Part shown: positions 26,297 to 34,741 of the stretch, one piece after another | Position numbering within the stretch: position 1 is the first letter of the stretch | Layout: every line of letters begins with the position of its first letter | DNA from: UBA4781 sp963556045 | GTDB taxonomy: Bacteria; Chloroflexota; Anaerolineae; Anaerolineales; Anaerolineaceae | Reading direction: 5' to 3' | DNA length: 64,000 nt | Assembly: GCA_963556045.3 (NCBI GenBank) | Contig: CAUVYA020000002.1 | Location: 1,116,001 to 1,180,000, forward strand | The notes under the pieces: model-generated | Database searches by the model: none | Told to the model about the DNA's origin: nothing | Seen by the model: only the letters and a program-made list of their open reading frames with translations | Position numbers and translations under genes: made by a program

Positions 26297-26326
26297 GAAC
26301 CGCGGTTGGAAAACCAACCGCGGTTC
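26297..26326. terminator. GC-rich hairpin between convergent genes
   Basis: Perfect 13-base stem GAACCGCGGTTGG / CCAACCGCGGTTC with a 4-base loop. It lacks a strong T run, so termination is likely but unproven. Confidence 0.55.
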
Positions 26327-26350
26327 GCATTCTTAAGACTGTATTGAATT

Positions 26351-26713
26351 CTATTTCTTTTTCTCTAGCATGGCAAAAGTTACGCCGGATGGCTCGTTGA
26401 ACAGGCAAATAGATGCGCCGCCGGGAGTTTTTTGGATACCTTCAAGAATAAAACCGCCTTTTTCCTCAACCAGAGCTGCCATCTTCTCAATATCATCCAC
26501 CAAAATGTACAGGGTCACAAAAGGCAGCCTGGCTTTCTTCAGTGTAAAGATACCGCCATCCACTGCCGGTGAGTCCTCTCCAACATCACTGACATAGAAT
26601 CCCAGGCGCTCGTCCATGGTAAGATCCCATTCAAAAACCTCATTGAAAAATTCCACCGACTTTTCGGCGTCGTGGGAAGCAAGTTCCCAGAAAATAATTG
26701 GATTTTTGGTCAT
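26351..26713 (-). CDS. VOC (glyoxalase/bleomycin-resistance) family protein
   Basis: 120 residues. The betaalphabetabetabeta units show FWELASHDAEKSVEFFNEVF at the start and a GASICLFNEPSGVTFAML end. GGAG precedes the ATG. Cytoplasmic; substrate unknown. Members with this FWELxSxDxxKSxxFY-type start are often annotated as predicted lactoylglutathione-lyase-like enzymes, but that is not evidence of activity. Confidence 0.78.
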   Translation of the reverse strand: MTKNPIIFWELASHDAEKSVEFFNEVFEWDLTMDERLGFYVSDVGEDSPAVDGGIFTLKKARLPFVTLYILVDDIEKMAALVEEKGGFILEGIQKTPGGASICLFNEPSGVTFAMLEKKK

Positions 26714-26807
26714 TATTACTCCTTCCTATGGCTTCATTATAAAGAAGTACATGGCTAAGATAATCGTTCATCTGTATAATTCTGGTATCAACTTTAAGGG
26801 ATAAAGC

Positions 26808-27161
26808 ATGAAAACACGAGCTCCACAGCCCCTTCCAGATTTCAGTAACATCCCCCCACAAGGGCTGAAGATAAATGGAATGGAAACCATCAGCGGGATA
26901 AAGGGATTCGGCTCAATTGAATTTGCGCGCAATCGTTTTGATCCTTACTTTGTTCTATTCCAGGATCATCTTGCCATGAACGTGATGCACTTGAGAGAAA
27001 AACCATATACGGAAATCGAACGCTTGATCCTGCTTCCGCGTAAAAAACCGTATGCGCTGCGGCTGTATTTCAAACATGATCACCGTACCTTTTCTACCAC
27101 TATCCTTGATCGGGAGCTTCTCGTTGCGGTCTATGAGTTTTTGCTGACAAGAAAAGAGTAG
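26808..27161 (+). CDS. Conserved-looking hypothetical protein
   Basis: 117 residues, no signal peptide or membrane helix, basic and aromatic. AAGGGATAAAGC precedes the ATG and a TATAAT lies at 26775-26780. The pattern of alternating hydrophobic residues suggests a small alpha/beta protein. I do not recognise a family; the neighbours (VOC protein, slipin) give no functional hint. Confidence 0.6.
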   Translation: MKTRAPQPLPDFSNIPPQGLKINGMETISGIKGFGSIEFARNRFDPYFVLFQDHLAMNVMHLREKPYTEIERLILLPRKKPYALRLYFKHDHRTFSTTILDRELLVAVYEFLLTRKE

Positions 27162-27192
27162 ATAAAGATTCGAATATTATCTTTGTATCCTA

Positions 27193-27221
27193 TTGACGAA
27201 CTGTTGTATTTCCAGAATAAT
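27193..27221 (+). promoter_or_regulatory. Promoter of the slipin gene
   Basis: TTGACG (27193-27198), 17-base spacer, AATAAT (27216-27221). It overlaps a possible upstream TTG start and so favours ATG 27244. Confidence 0.6.
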
Positions 27222-27243
27222 AGAAGTGAGAAAAGGAGTAAAA

Positions 27244-28176
27244 ATGTTTATTCAAAGAAGGAATACCGTTCAGGTGTTCATTCGCACCATCATCCGGTTG
27301 GTTATCATCATCCCATCACTGATCTATATTGCTTTACCCAACTTTCGGATTGCATCAACGATACTGTCCGGCGTAGGGTCGGGCAATCTATTCATGCAGT
27401 TGATTCTCGGCACCATCAAGGTCATCCTCATTTTTTGGGTTGCGTCCATCGCCGCCAACACCATCTACATTCTGCCGCAATGGGAGCGTCTGGTTTTGCT
27501 GCGATTGGGTAGATCGGTCGGCACACGCGGTCCGGGCATGTTTTTCATCCCGCCATTTATCTATGAAGTTGCCAATATCATTGACGTGCGAATTTCCACT
27601 TATGAAGTAAAAGCTACCAAAACGCTCACCCGCGATAATATCCCGGTGGATGTAACCGCTGCGGTAGAGCTGGAAATTGAGAGCCCGGAAAAAGCAGCCA
27701 TCAATGTCAAAGATTACTGGAAGACCACCGAATGGGCTGCCATGGAAGCCTTAAAAAGCACCATCGGGCGCAATGATCTGCGCCCCCTGCTGTCAGAAAC
27801 CGAGAAGATCGCCAAAACGCTAAAAGCAGAGATCGATAACGTTGCCGAAGATTACGGTGTCAATGTACGCGCCGTACGCATCACCGATGTTGGCACCCCC
27901 GATTCTCTGGTGGAAGAACTGGCGGTCATTGCCCGGGCAGAACGCAGCGCCAAAGCAAAAAAGATCCAGGCAGATGCTGAGGTCATGGTCGCCAAATCAT
28001 TAATACAGGCAAATAAAATTCTGGCGGAATCCGAAAACTCTCTGCAGCTGCGCCAGATCCAGGCACTGCTGGAAATGTCGAAAGAAGAGAGTTCCACAAT
28101 AATTGTCTATCCCATGGACAGCCTGTCCGGGAGAGAAATCGCGAACTCTACCGCCGCCATACACAGCAAGGAATAA
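27244..28176 (+). CDS. SPFH/band-7 slipin-like membrane protein
   Basis: 310 residues from ATG 27244 with AAGGAG six bases upstream. Two hydrophobic segments lie near residues 12-80. The band-7 domain follows (LVLLRLGRSVGTRGPGMFFI, VDVRISTYEVKA-like segment, TRDNIPVDVTAAV), then an Ala/Glu-rich coiled coil (AERSAKAKKIQADAEVMVAK). It probably oligomerises as a membrane scaffold. No NfeD partner is adjacent, which is somewhat unusual for slipins. A terminator follows. Confidence 0.85.
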   Translation: MFIQRRNTVQVFIRTIIRLVIIIPSLIYIALPNFRIASTILSGVGSGNLFMQLILGTIKVILIFWVASIAANTIYILPQWERLVLLRLGRSVGTRGPGMFFIPPFIYEVANIIDVRISTYEVKATKTLTRDNIPVDVTAAVELEIESPEKAAINVKDYWKTTEWAAMEALKSTIGRNDLRPLLSETEKIAKTLKAEIDNVAEDYGVNVRAVRITDVGTPDSLVEELAVIARAERSAKAKKIQADAEVMVAKSLIQANKILAESENSLQLRQIQALLEMSKEESSTIIVYPMDSLSGREIANSTAAIHSKE

Positions 28177-28220
28177 GGAACGCTCTACCATCAATTGATT
28201 TTTCATCAATCAACAGTCAT

Positions 28221-28253
28221 AAGACTGGCAAAGTGATATGCCAGTCTTTTTTT
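28221..28253 (+). terminator. Rho-independent terminator
   Basis: AAGACTGGCA / TGCCAGTCTT stem with an 8-base loop and a seven-T run, behind the slipin gene. Confidence 0.9.
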
Positions 28254-28358
28254 ACTTTCGTCATTTCTTCGTAAGAACACCCTGCGTATGGGATAGAATT
28301 CTTATGCAATTCTAATCTACAGTTCTTATAATCAAACAGTCATTTTTAAAGGAATCTT

Positions 28359-29104
28359 ATGTCAACAGTAAACCATGATCGTGAGATGGTGAAATCAGTT
28401 CCCCCAACCCATCCAGAAGGGCATTGTATTTCTGCCATTATCCCCATCTACAATGAGGAGAAATTCCTGTCGAATTTTCTGGCTGCGCTTTTACAGAGCA
28501 CCCGCATTGATGAAATAATCTGTGTGGATGATGGTTCCACCGATCAATCGCGTGAAATCCTGCGCCTGTACGCTGATACGATCCGCATCATCGAACTACC
28601 ACAAAATACAGGCAAAGGAGCCGCGCTGGCTGCCGGTATCCGGGCGGCACATGGTGATATCATCCTGTTTTTGGACGCAGATCTAAAAAACTTAAATGAT
28701 TTTCACATCCATGCATTGCTTAACCCCCTGCTTGCAAAACGCGCCAGGGTGGTGGTCGGGTACTGTAAAACATCCGAGAACCCGCTCAATATGAACGAAT
28801 TGATCTCAGGGCAGCGCGCCTATTTCCGCAGTGATCTCGAACCATTCCTCGCGAAATGGCTACCAAACGCTTCGGCATCGAAATGTACCTCAATTCCTTA
28901 TTCCATCCAGCCAATGTGTTTTTCATTCCATTGATGAAATTGAGAAGCGCTTACAAATTTGAAAAATATCCCCCTGAGGTGGCTTTCACGGAATACTGCC
29001 GCGAAGGAAAAGAGATCATCGTTAACCTGCCATCAACCGTTACCTCACAGCAATTTATTACGTTCATGATCGAAAAGATCAAAGGATTATTCATCCTGGT
29101 GTAG
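28359..29104 (+). pseudogene. Family 2 glycosyltransferase interrupted by a one-base frameshift
   Basis: The first frame (28359 to about 28856) encodes a GT-A start: AIIPIYNEEKFL, ICVDDGSTDQS, NTGKGAALAAGI and the FLDADL metal-binding motif. At GCGAAATGG (28851-28859) it shifts. The continuing second frame (MATKRFGIEMYLNSLFHPA, from 28856 to 29104) supplies the expected C-terminal part, giving about 248 residues in all. One extra A in the A run would restore a single frame. Left unshifted, the first frame ends at 28934 after 191 residues. Sequence error, recent inactivation and slippage are all possible; error is most likely. Confidence 0.75.
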
Positions 29105-29248
29105 CGGGACCTGTATCCCTGCAAGGGCAGCCTGCAACCCGGCGCAATGAGAAAACAATCCACCAAATACTGGCTCATTTTGGATACTATTAATATGTAG
29201 AACTCCATCTTTTGTTTGCGATAGAGTTCTCTACGGAGATTACACCTC

Positions 29249-30553
29249 CTACTCCCGTTCGATTTGGAACATCTTTCTTGCAATCAGGAATACCACAAAC
29301 ATTCCCGTCGCAGAAAGCAAAAAAGACAATCCGATCGGTTGCGAGTCAGCCAGGTATCCAAAGAATAACTGCCCTAATGGTACAGAGATCGTTGCAAGTA
29401 AATTGATGATCGAAACAACCCTCCCGATATAATCAAGCCTGACCGTCGTTTTAAAAACAACAGTCGTAGCAATGTTCATTAAAATCAGAACTGCGCTCAT
29501 TAATACAGCAATGCTGATACTGATCATCAAGATGAATGAATCACCTAGAGCTTGACTGACATCCGGCAATACAACAATGAATAAAGTAAGCACCAGAATC
29601 GCTAGAATTGCTATGCTTCCCTGAATGATCGTTCCCTCGGGCTTTTTTTTCATGAATGAAATCGAAATCAGGGGAACGACGATACCTATCATGCCGCGCA
29701 GAGCATTATAGAGTGCATAATTGTTTGTGCTGATCTGCAATTTCTCTCGCAGCAGGTAAACCAGTGTAACTGTGAGAACAGAGGTCAGAAAAAAGTTCAA
29801 CAAAGGCGCCATTAGCACCAGCCTTCGGGTAAATGAGTCCGTTTTGACCAATTTAACAGCGTCAAAGAACTGTGAAACAGCTCCCGCTTTCTTTTCCTTA
29901 CATTCTCCAGATTCTTCGTTTGTATAGGTCTCTCTTAATGGCTTTGGTATACGGACAAAGAGAATTGTCAAACAGGCGATCAAATTAAATGCCCCGGCTC
30001 CCAATAGTCCTCCCGCCACTCCCACTGCGTTATACGTAAACGCAGCCACAGCGGCACCCAGGATCCGCACAATTCCATCATCGATAGAAGAAAGACTCGT
30101 GGCTTCCGCCAATTCATCCTTTGAAACCACGGAAGGTATGATGGCTGCTGATGGCGCAGAATACAATACTTCTGACAGTTCAAGCAGGATCACCAGGATA
30201 AAAACCATCGGTACCGATAAGGGTTGGACGGTTAAATGCAGCAGCGCAAAGATAACCAGAAACATCCCACTGCCGATGTTGATGCCAGCCATCAGTTGAA
30301 CCTTGTGATACCGATCTGCCCAAACGCCTGATATTGGCGTGGCTATGATTCTGGGAATGATCACGATGGATAAGATAGATGCAAACGTAGTAGCTGAATG
30401 GGTCAAATCCAGCACATAAAGTGCAAGAACGAACTGCAAAATGTTGGATGCAGCCATCGCGAACGTCGATGAGACCCAATACAGTATGAAAGAGCGGTTG
30501 GTGAACAAATTGCTGTTTTTTGTTGCATTTTCACAGTTTTTTATTTTCGTCAT
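29249..30553 (-). CDS. Major facilitator superfamily transporter (MFS_3-like exporter)
   Basis: 434 residues with about 12 hydrophobic helices. The loop between helices 2 and 3 has GVWADRYHKVQLM, the MFS motif A variant common in macrolide/enterobactin-type exporters. A long charged loop follows helix 6 (ETYTNEESGECKEKKAG). Probably a drug or metabolite efflux pump; the substrate is unknown. Transcribed alone. Confidence 0.85.
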   Translation of the reverse strand: MTKIKNCENATKNSNLFTNRSFILYWVSSTFAMAASNILQFVLALYVLDLTHSATTFASILSIVIIPRIIATPISGVWADRYHKVQLMAGINIGSGMFLVIFALLHLTVQPLSVPMVFILVILLELSEVLYSAPSAAIIPSVVSKDELAEATSLSSIDDGIVRILGAAVAAFTYNAVGVAGGLLGAGAFNLIACLTILFVRIPKPLRETYTNEESGECKEKKAGAVSQFFDAVKLVKTDSFTRRLVLMAPLLNFFLTSVLTVTLVYLLREKLQISTNNYALYNALRGMIGIVVPLISISFMKKKPEGTIIQGSIAILAILVLTLFIVVLPDVSQALGDSFILMISISIAVLMSAVLILMNIATTVVFKTTVRLDYIGRVVSIINLLATISVPLGQLFFGYLADSQPIGLSFLLSATGMFVVFLIARKMFQIERE

Positions 30554-30851
30554 TGATCCTCGATGATATGGGGCATTTCAGTTGTCCCGACAGTTTATTG
30601 GAGTTGGTATTTTTTGATTGAACTGAAAAAGATGATGGGGGTTTTTTCATTGTAGTGACCCTCCTTTCGTAATTAAAAAAATCTCCCCTCTTTTTAAAAG
30701 CCAGATTTTAGTATAGCATCTGTTGCTTTTTATTGATTAACCATCAAGGCAATCAATCCCCGCAGATTTCACTATCCCTCTTCAGTTATAAAATACACTA
30801 ATAAACCTTACGCTGCATCACGGTACTATTTTCTTTCAATAGTCCAGGTGG
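30554..30851. other. 298-base intergenic region
   Basis: AT-rich, no convincing reading frame. On the minus strand a TATACT at 30711-30716 could be the -10 of the MFS gene, but no good -35 is seen. Confidence 0.3.
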
Positions 30852-31301
30852 TTACTTTCCTTTCTTTTTGATCTCCTTGATCCACTTTTCCAGCACCTGC
30901 TTGTTCTTCGCATTCTGCCCCCAGGGTTTATCGGACATGACCTCTTTGACCATTTTCTCGTACACCCAGTGCGGTTCCTGTTCGATGCGCTTCACAAAAC
31001 GCGGTTTTAAGATCTTTGGAGGGCTATACGAAACCAGCAATGCACCGCCCAGCAGAATGGCATAAACCACAATGACCAGCCATTCCCTGCCCCCCAGAGC
31101 ATTCTGCACCTCTTTTTCCAGCGAACCCAGAATACATGTCACTCCCAGCAGGGGGTACCCATACACCGTATTGCGCTGAGAGCGAAAATACCAGCGTTTC
31201 CACAGTCCGCTCATTCCTGCGATTCCGATCAGGATCGAGAAGACACCTAATAATCTCAGAACCAAATACGAGTCCACATTTATTTTGATCCCATCCAGCA
31301 T
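30852..31301 (-). CDS. Membrane protein of unknown function at the end of the amino-sugar PTS operon
   Basis: 149 residues from ATG 31301 (AGGAG overlapping the stop of the EIIA gene). Three hydrophobic segments are seen near residues 14-30, 45-60 and 73-92. A basic cytoplasmic tail of about 55 residues ends in EKWIKEIKKKGK. It lies 10 bases behind the EIIA gene and is probably co-transcribed. Family not recognised. Confidence 0.6.
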   Translation of the reverse strand: MLDGIKINVDSYLVLRLLGVFSILIGIAGMSGLWKRWYFRSQRNTVYGYPLLGVTCILGSLEKEVQNALGGREWLVIVVYAILLGGALLVSYSPPKILKPRFVKRIEQEPHWVYEKMVKEVMSDKPWGQNAKNKQVLEKWIKEIKKKGK

Positions 31302-31311
31302 CACATATCTC

Positions 31312-31722
31312 CTATTTGCCCATCATCTCTGACAGCGTGCGAATTTGCTTTTTGCCAGCCTCTGCCACATTTGCGCCTAATTGGGCAAGATCGATCTCAC
31401 TTTCTCGCTGCATCACCACTTCAAGCACCATGGGAAGATTCGCGCCGGTGACCATATCGATCTTCCTGCCTTCTAACTGCGATACAGCTTTTACGGTGGC
31501 ATTGAAGGGGCTGGCTCCCAGTAAATCCACAAAGATCAAGACTCCTTCTCCTGTGTCCAGCTTTTCCACTTCCGCCATGATCTTGCGCGGAAGATCATCG
31601 ATCGGATCTCCTTCGTATAATCCGATCGTTGAGAAATTCTCTCTTTCTCCCACGATCAAACGCACTGCCTGTTTGAATCCTTCCGCCAGATCCCCATGAC
31701 AAACCACAAGAATGCCTATCAT
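31312..31722 (-). CDS. PTS mannose/fructose/sorbose-family EIIA
   Basis: 136 residues, a separate EIIA-Man domain. The phosphorylated histidine is H9 in VVCHGDLAEG; FVDLLGASPFNA and VTGANLPMVLEV are also family segments. It takes phosphate from HPr and passes it to EIIB encoded in the same operon. Its start overlaps the stop of the nagA reading frame by 4 bases (ATGA). Confidence 0.9.
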   Translation of the reverse strand: MIGILVVCHGDLAEGFKQAVRLIVGERENFSTIGLYEGDPIDDLPRKIMAEVEKLDTGEGVLIFVDLLGASPFNATVKAVSQLEGRKIDMVTGANLPMVLEVVMQRESEIDLAQLGANVAEAGKKQIRTLSEMMGK

Positions 31723-32911
31723 TCCTTCACCTTTCCATGTTCTCGATCAAATACTTTTGTGCCTGCAATATAGGTTTGCTGCACACAATATGTTTCATCC
31801 AGGAACAAAAAATCTGCCTGTTTCCCCGGCAGCAATGAGCCGCAATGGGATAATTGCAGATTCAGCGCCGGATTGGCAGCAGCCATCTGAACCGCTTCTG
31901 CAATGGATGTTTCCAAAAACTTCACACCGTTTTGTACCGCTTTTTCCATGGTCAATATACTGCCCGCCAGAACACCTGATGCAAAACGCACTGCACCATC
32001 CTTTACCCATACTTCCCGATTCCCGGGGCGGATATATTTCCCTTCGGGCATGCCGGTAGCCTGAGTGGCATCCGTTACCAGTATGATCTTTTCCGTGCCT
32101 TTTATTCGGTGAGTCAGAGCTGCGACACGCGGGTCGACATGATGACCATCCAGCACCAGCTCAAGCGAAACCGATGGAAAGGTCAGACCCGCCCCTACCA
32201 TGCCGGGTTCACGATGATGAAGAGGGGACATGGCATTAAAAAAGTGAGCCATACGATCTGCACCCAGCGCGATCGCTTTTTGCGCCTCGTCAAAGGTTGC
32301 TGCGGAATGCCCAAGGCTTACAGTCACACCATTGTTTCTCAATAAAGCGACCATCGCAAGGCTGCCCCGCTAATTCTGGTGCCAGGAGTGACCATTTTAA
32401 TGAGATCCTTGAAACGATCAAGATACGTTTGCATTTGTGAAAGATCAGGCTCTCGCAGGAACTGCTCAGGCTGTGCGCCCCGCTTGGATGTATTAACAAA
32501 AGGTCCCTCTAGATGAACCCCCCGCAATTTTTGCCCCATGATTGAATTTTACCTTTGCTTGCCGTATTGTTTCTAGTGCTGATAAAGTGGTTTGTTCATC
32601 GGAAGAGCCGATGGTCGGCAAGTACAGTCGTCACCCCCAACGGAGGGCAGCCTTTCCAGTATCTCACCCACCTGATCTACTGTCGCATCGCTGAAATCGT
32701 AGCCAAAACTGCCGTGGATGTGTGAATCAATATAACCCGGAGCAATTATCATTCCCTGAGCATCAACCATTTTTGTTTGTGCAGATATCCCGGACCCGTG
32801 CGGAGCTGTCACATCCAGGATGGCACCATCCTGGATCAGAATGACCGCTTCATCCACCAGTCCGGCGGGGGAAGTGATCACTTTTCCATTCAATACAGCA
32901 ATCTGTATCAA
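31719..32911 (-). pseudogene. nagA: N-acetylglucosamine-6-phosphate deacetylase, disrupted by several indels
   Basis: N- and C-terminal parts are excellent NagA sequence: MIQIAVLNGKVITSP, the metal motif APGYIDSHIHG, and from 32354 down SLGHSAATFDEA, MAHFFNAMSPLHHREPG and ILVTDATQATG. Between about 32660 and 32340 the frame shifts at least five times: an extra G in a G run near VGVTT, an extra base before the PTIGSSDEQ segment, an extra G in the run before VHLEGPF, an extra C and missing bases around LAPELAG. All indels fall within about 320 bases. As read, no functional protein results. An intact paralogue lies at 38223-39362. Confidence 0.8.
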
Positions 32912-32934
32912 GATCCCACACTTTCTGCTTCACA

Positions 32935-32973
32935 AATGATTCTGCATCATGAAGATCATGATGCAGAATCATT
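32935..32973. promoter_or_regulatory. Perfect 18-bp intercistronic hairpin
   Basis: AATGATTCTGCATCATGA, a 3-base loop, and its exact complement. It lies between the SIS gene and nagA within the PTS operon. There is no T run on the minus strand, so it looks more like an mRNA stability or processing element, or an attenuator, than a full terminator. Confidence 0.7.
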
Positions 32974-32990
32974 GTAGCAATTTCCTGCCA

Positions 32991-34136
32991 TTATTTATAT
33001 GTTTCTGATTCGCGAAATACCAGGCGTGCATCCATGAATTCCTGAGTATCGTAAGGACCATGATCCAGATGACTCTTCCCAATCGCCAGCGTCAGGAAAT
33101 ACGTAAAGGTATACAGGGGCAGAATGGTAAAGAGTGGATACACATACTCAGGTAATCCGGTTGGAACACGGGTCACAAATTCCGCTTCAGGGAAATCATC
33201 CGCACTGTTGGTGATCACCCAGAAATCGGCGTGGATCACTTTCAATCCTTTGATCAAATCTTTGCTCTTCTGCAGTGTGGGACCCTCGATAGCTAACACC
33301 ATCATCAATTCATGCGGCTGCATGCTGTACCAGTGCCCGTGGATGCATTCCTCCAATTCCCAGCTCACCGAATGCACCAGCGCAGCTTCGGTCATTTTTA
33401 AGGCGCCTTCGCATGCATCGGCGTATTGAAAGCCCGTGCCTGCTACCGCAAACCGAGTTAAATTGATCTCTTTACGTTTCTGTGCGTAGGCTTTGATGGC
33501 AGCTTCATTCTCTTGAAGAATCTGCTGCGCGATCTGCGGTGCTTTTCGATAGATTTCCAATTCTGTGGAAATATCCTTTCCATTTGCCTGTGCAATGAAC
33601 AATGCCAGTAAATGGGTGCGCAGAATGGAAGCAACAAAACTTTTCGTTTTAGGTCCCTGATTCTCCACCACGGCATTGAAAAGCACAGCGTCGGCATAGT
33701 TGAACACGTCGCTGTCTCCTTTGTCTGTGATAGCAATTGTGGTCACTCCCATCTCTTTCATTTTCTTCAGAGCTTTCACCGTCTCAAAGGTGCTGCCTGA
33801 GTGAGAGATCCCGATCACTGCACAATCTTCTCCCAGTTGCGAAGGAGGATAATTATAAAAATCATACGATGGTCGCGACCAGGAATTAATATCTGTAAAA
33901 TAATTCATCGCATAAGGACCAGCCACAGCATCATAATAGGATGTGCCGTTCCCCACAAAATAGATCATTCTTTTATCTTTGAGCAACTGTGCAGCATCTT
34001 TGATAGCTGCAATGGAATTTTCGCTCAATACTTCCTCCAGCGCGTCGGGGGTCGAGAAAAGTGATTCGTAATAATAATAGGGATGAGCCGTTCTCTCAAA
34101 AGCTTTCTCCATATAGGATGGGACATTTTTTGTCAT
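32991..34136 (-). CDS. SIS-domain amino-sugar isomerase/deaminase (GlmS/AgaS/FrlB-like)
   Basis: 381 residues from ATG 34136 (AAGGAG upstream; an earlier in-frame start at 34169 has no site). Two SIS domains: FVGNGTSYYDAVAGPYAMNY and ISHSGSTFETVKAL in the first, VAGTGFQYADACEGALKMTE and ELEECIHGHW in the second. By family it converts phosphorylated amino sugars (glucosamine-6-P, galactosamine-6-P or fructosamine-P). Lying between EIIB and nagA, it probably handles the product of NagA. The exact sugar cannot be read. Confidence 0.82.
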   Translation of the reverse strand: MTKNVPSYMEKAFERTAHPYYYYESLFSTPDALEEVLSENSIAAIKDAAQLLKDKRMIYFVGNGTSYYDAVAGPYAMNYFTDINSWSRPSYDFYNYPPSQLGEDCAVIGISHSGSTFETVKALKKMKEMGVTTIAITDKGDSDVFNYADAVLFNAVVENQGPKTKSFVASILRTHLLALFIAQANGKDISTELEIYRKAPQIAQQILQENEAAIKAYAQKRKEINLTRFAVAGTGFQYADACEGALKMTEAALVHSVSWELEECIHGHWYSMQPHELMMVLAIEGPTLQKSKDLIKGLKVIHADFWVITNSADDFPEAEFVTRVPTGLPEYVYPLFTILPLYTFTYFLTLAIGKSHLDHGPYDTQEFMDARLVFRESETYK

Positions 34137-34172
34137 CAGGGTCTCCTTCAATAGATAGGTTAACTGCAATAT

Positions 34173-34658
34173 TTATTTACCGGTCTTGCGTATTACCGCA
34201 TTGAAATTAGATGGAGATTTACTGACTTCCCACTGTAGCTGCATTTCAATGCCCATTTCATCCAATTTTTTCCAGGCTTCTAATTCATCACTCGTTGCCA
34301 TAACTTCTTTGGTCATTTTGATTGTTGCGCCGTCATTGATCACGCCCCCCACATTTACTTCAGGAAATGTACAGCCTTTTTCAATTAATGAAACCAGATC
34401 AATGGGACTTTTTACCAGCAGAAGGATGGTCTTATCCGCAAATTTTCCTTCTTTGATAATTTCGGCAGTTTCATTAATAGAAAATATGTCTATCTCTGTT
34501 CCGGCTGGAGCTGCCATTTTCAACATATTCTTTTGAAACGTACTTTCAGCCAGATAATCATTCGCTACGATCACAAAATTGGCACCGTATCTGCGGGTGT
34601 ATCCAACTGTAACCTGACCATGAATCAAGCGTCCATCAATACGTGTTAAAGCAATCAT
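34173..34658 (-). CDS. PTS mannose/fructose/sorbose-family EIIB
   Basis: 161 residues from ATG 34658; a longer in-frame start at 34715 is unlikely because the family sequence begins at MIALTRIDGRLIHGQVTVGY. The histidine in RLIHGQ is the phosphorylation site. It receives phosphate from the EIIA and phosphorylates the sugar brought in by the fused EIIC-EIID. GAAGGTG precedes the start. Confidence 0.92.
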   Translation of the reverse strand: MIALTRIDGRLIHGQVTVGYTRRYGANFVIVANDYLAESTFQKNMLKMAAPAGTEIDIFSINETAEIIKEGKFADKTILLLVKSPIDLVSLIEKGCTFPEVNVGGVINDGATIKMTKEVMATSDELEAWKKLDEMGIEMQLQWEVSKSPSNFNAVIRKTGK

Positions 34659-34704
34659 TTTGTTCACCTTCTTTTTATTTAAATGTACCTCATGGTGCAA
34701 GTGA

Positions 34705-34730
34705 GGACCAGGCACTTGCGTACCTGGTCC
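34705..34730. promoter_or_regulatory. Intercistronic hairpin between EIIC-EIID and EIIB genes
   Basis: GGACCAGG / CCTGGTCC with a 10-base loop in the 83-base gap. It is not followed by a T run. It may adjust expression of downstream genes relative to the permease. Confidence 0.5.
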
Positions 34731-34741
34731 CCAAGATAATC

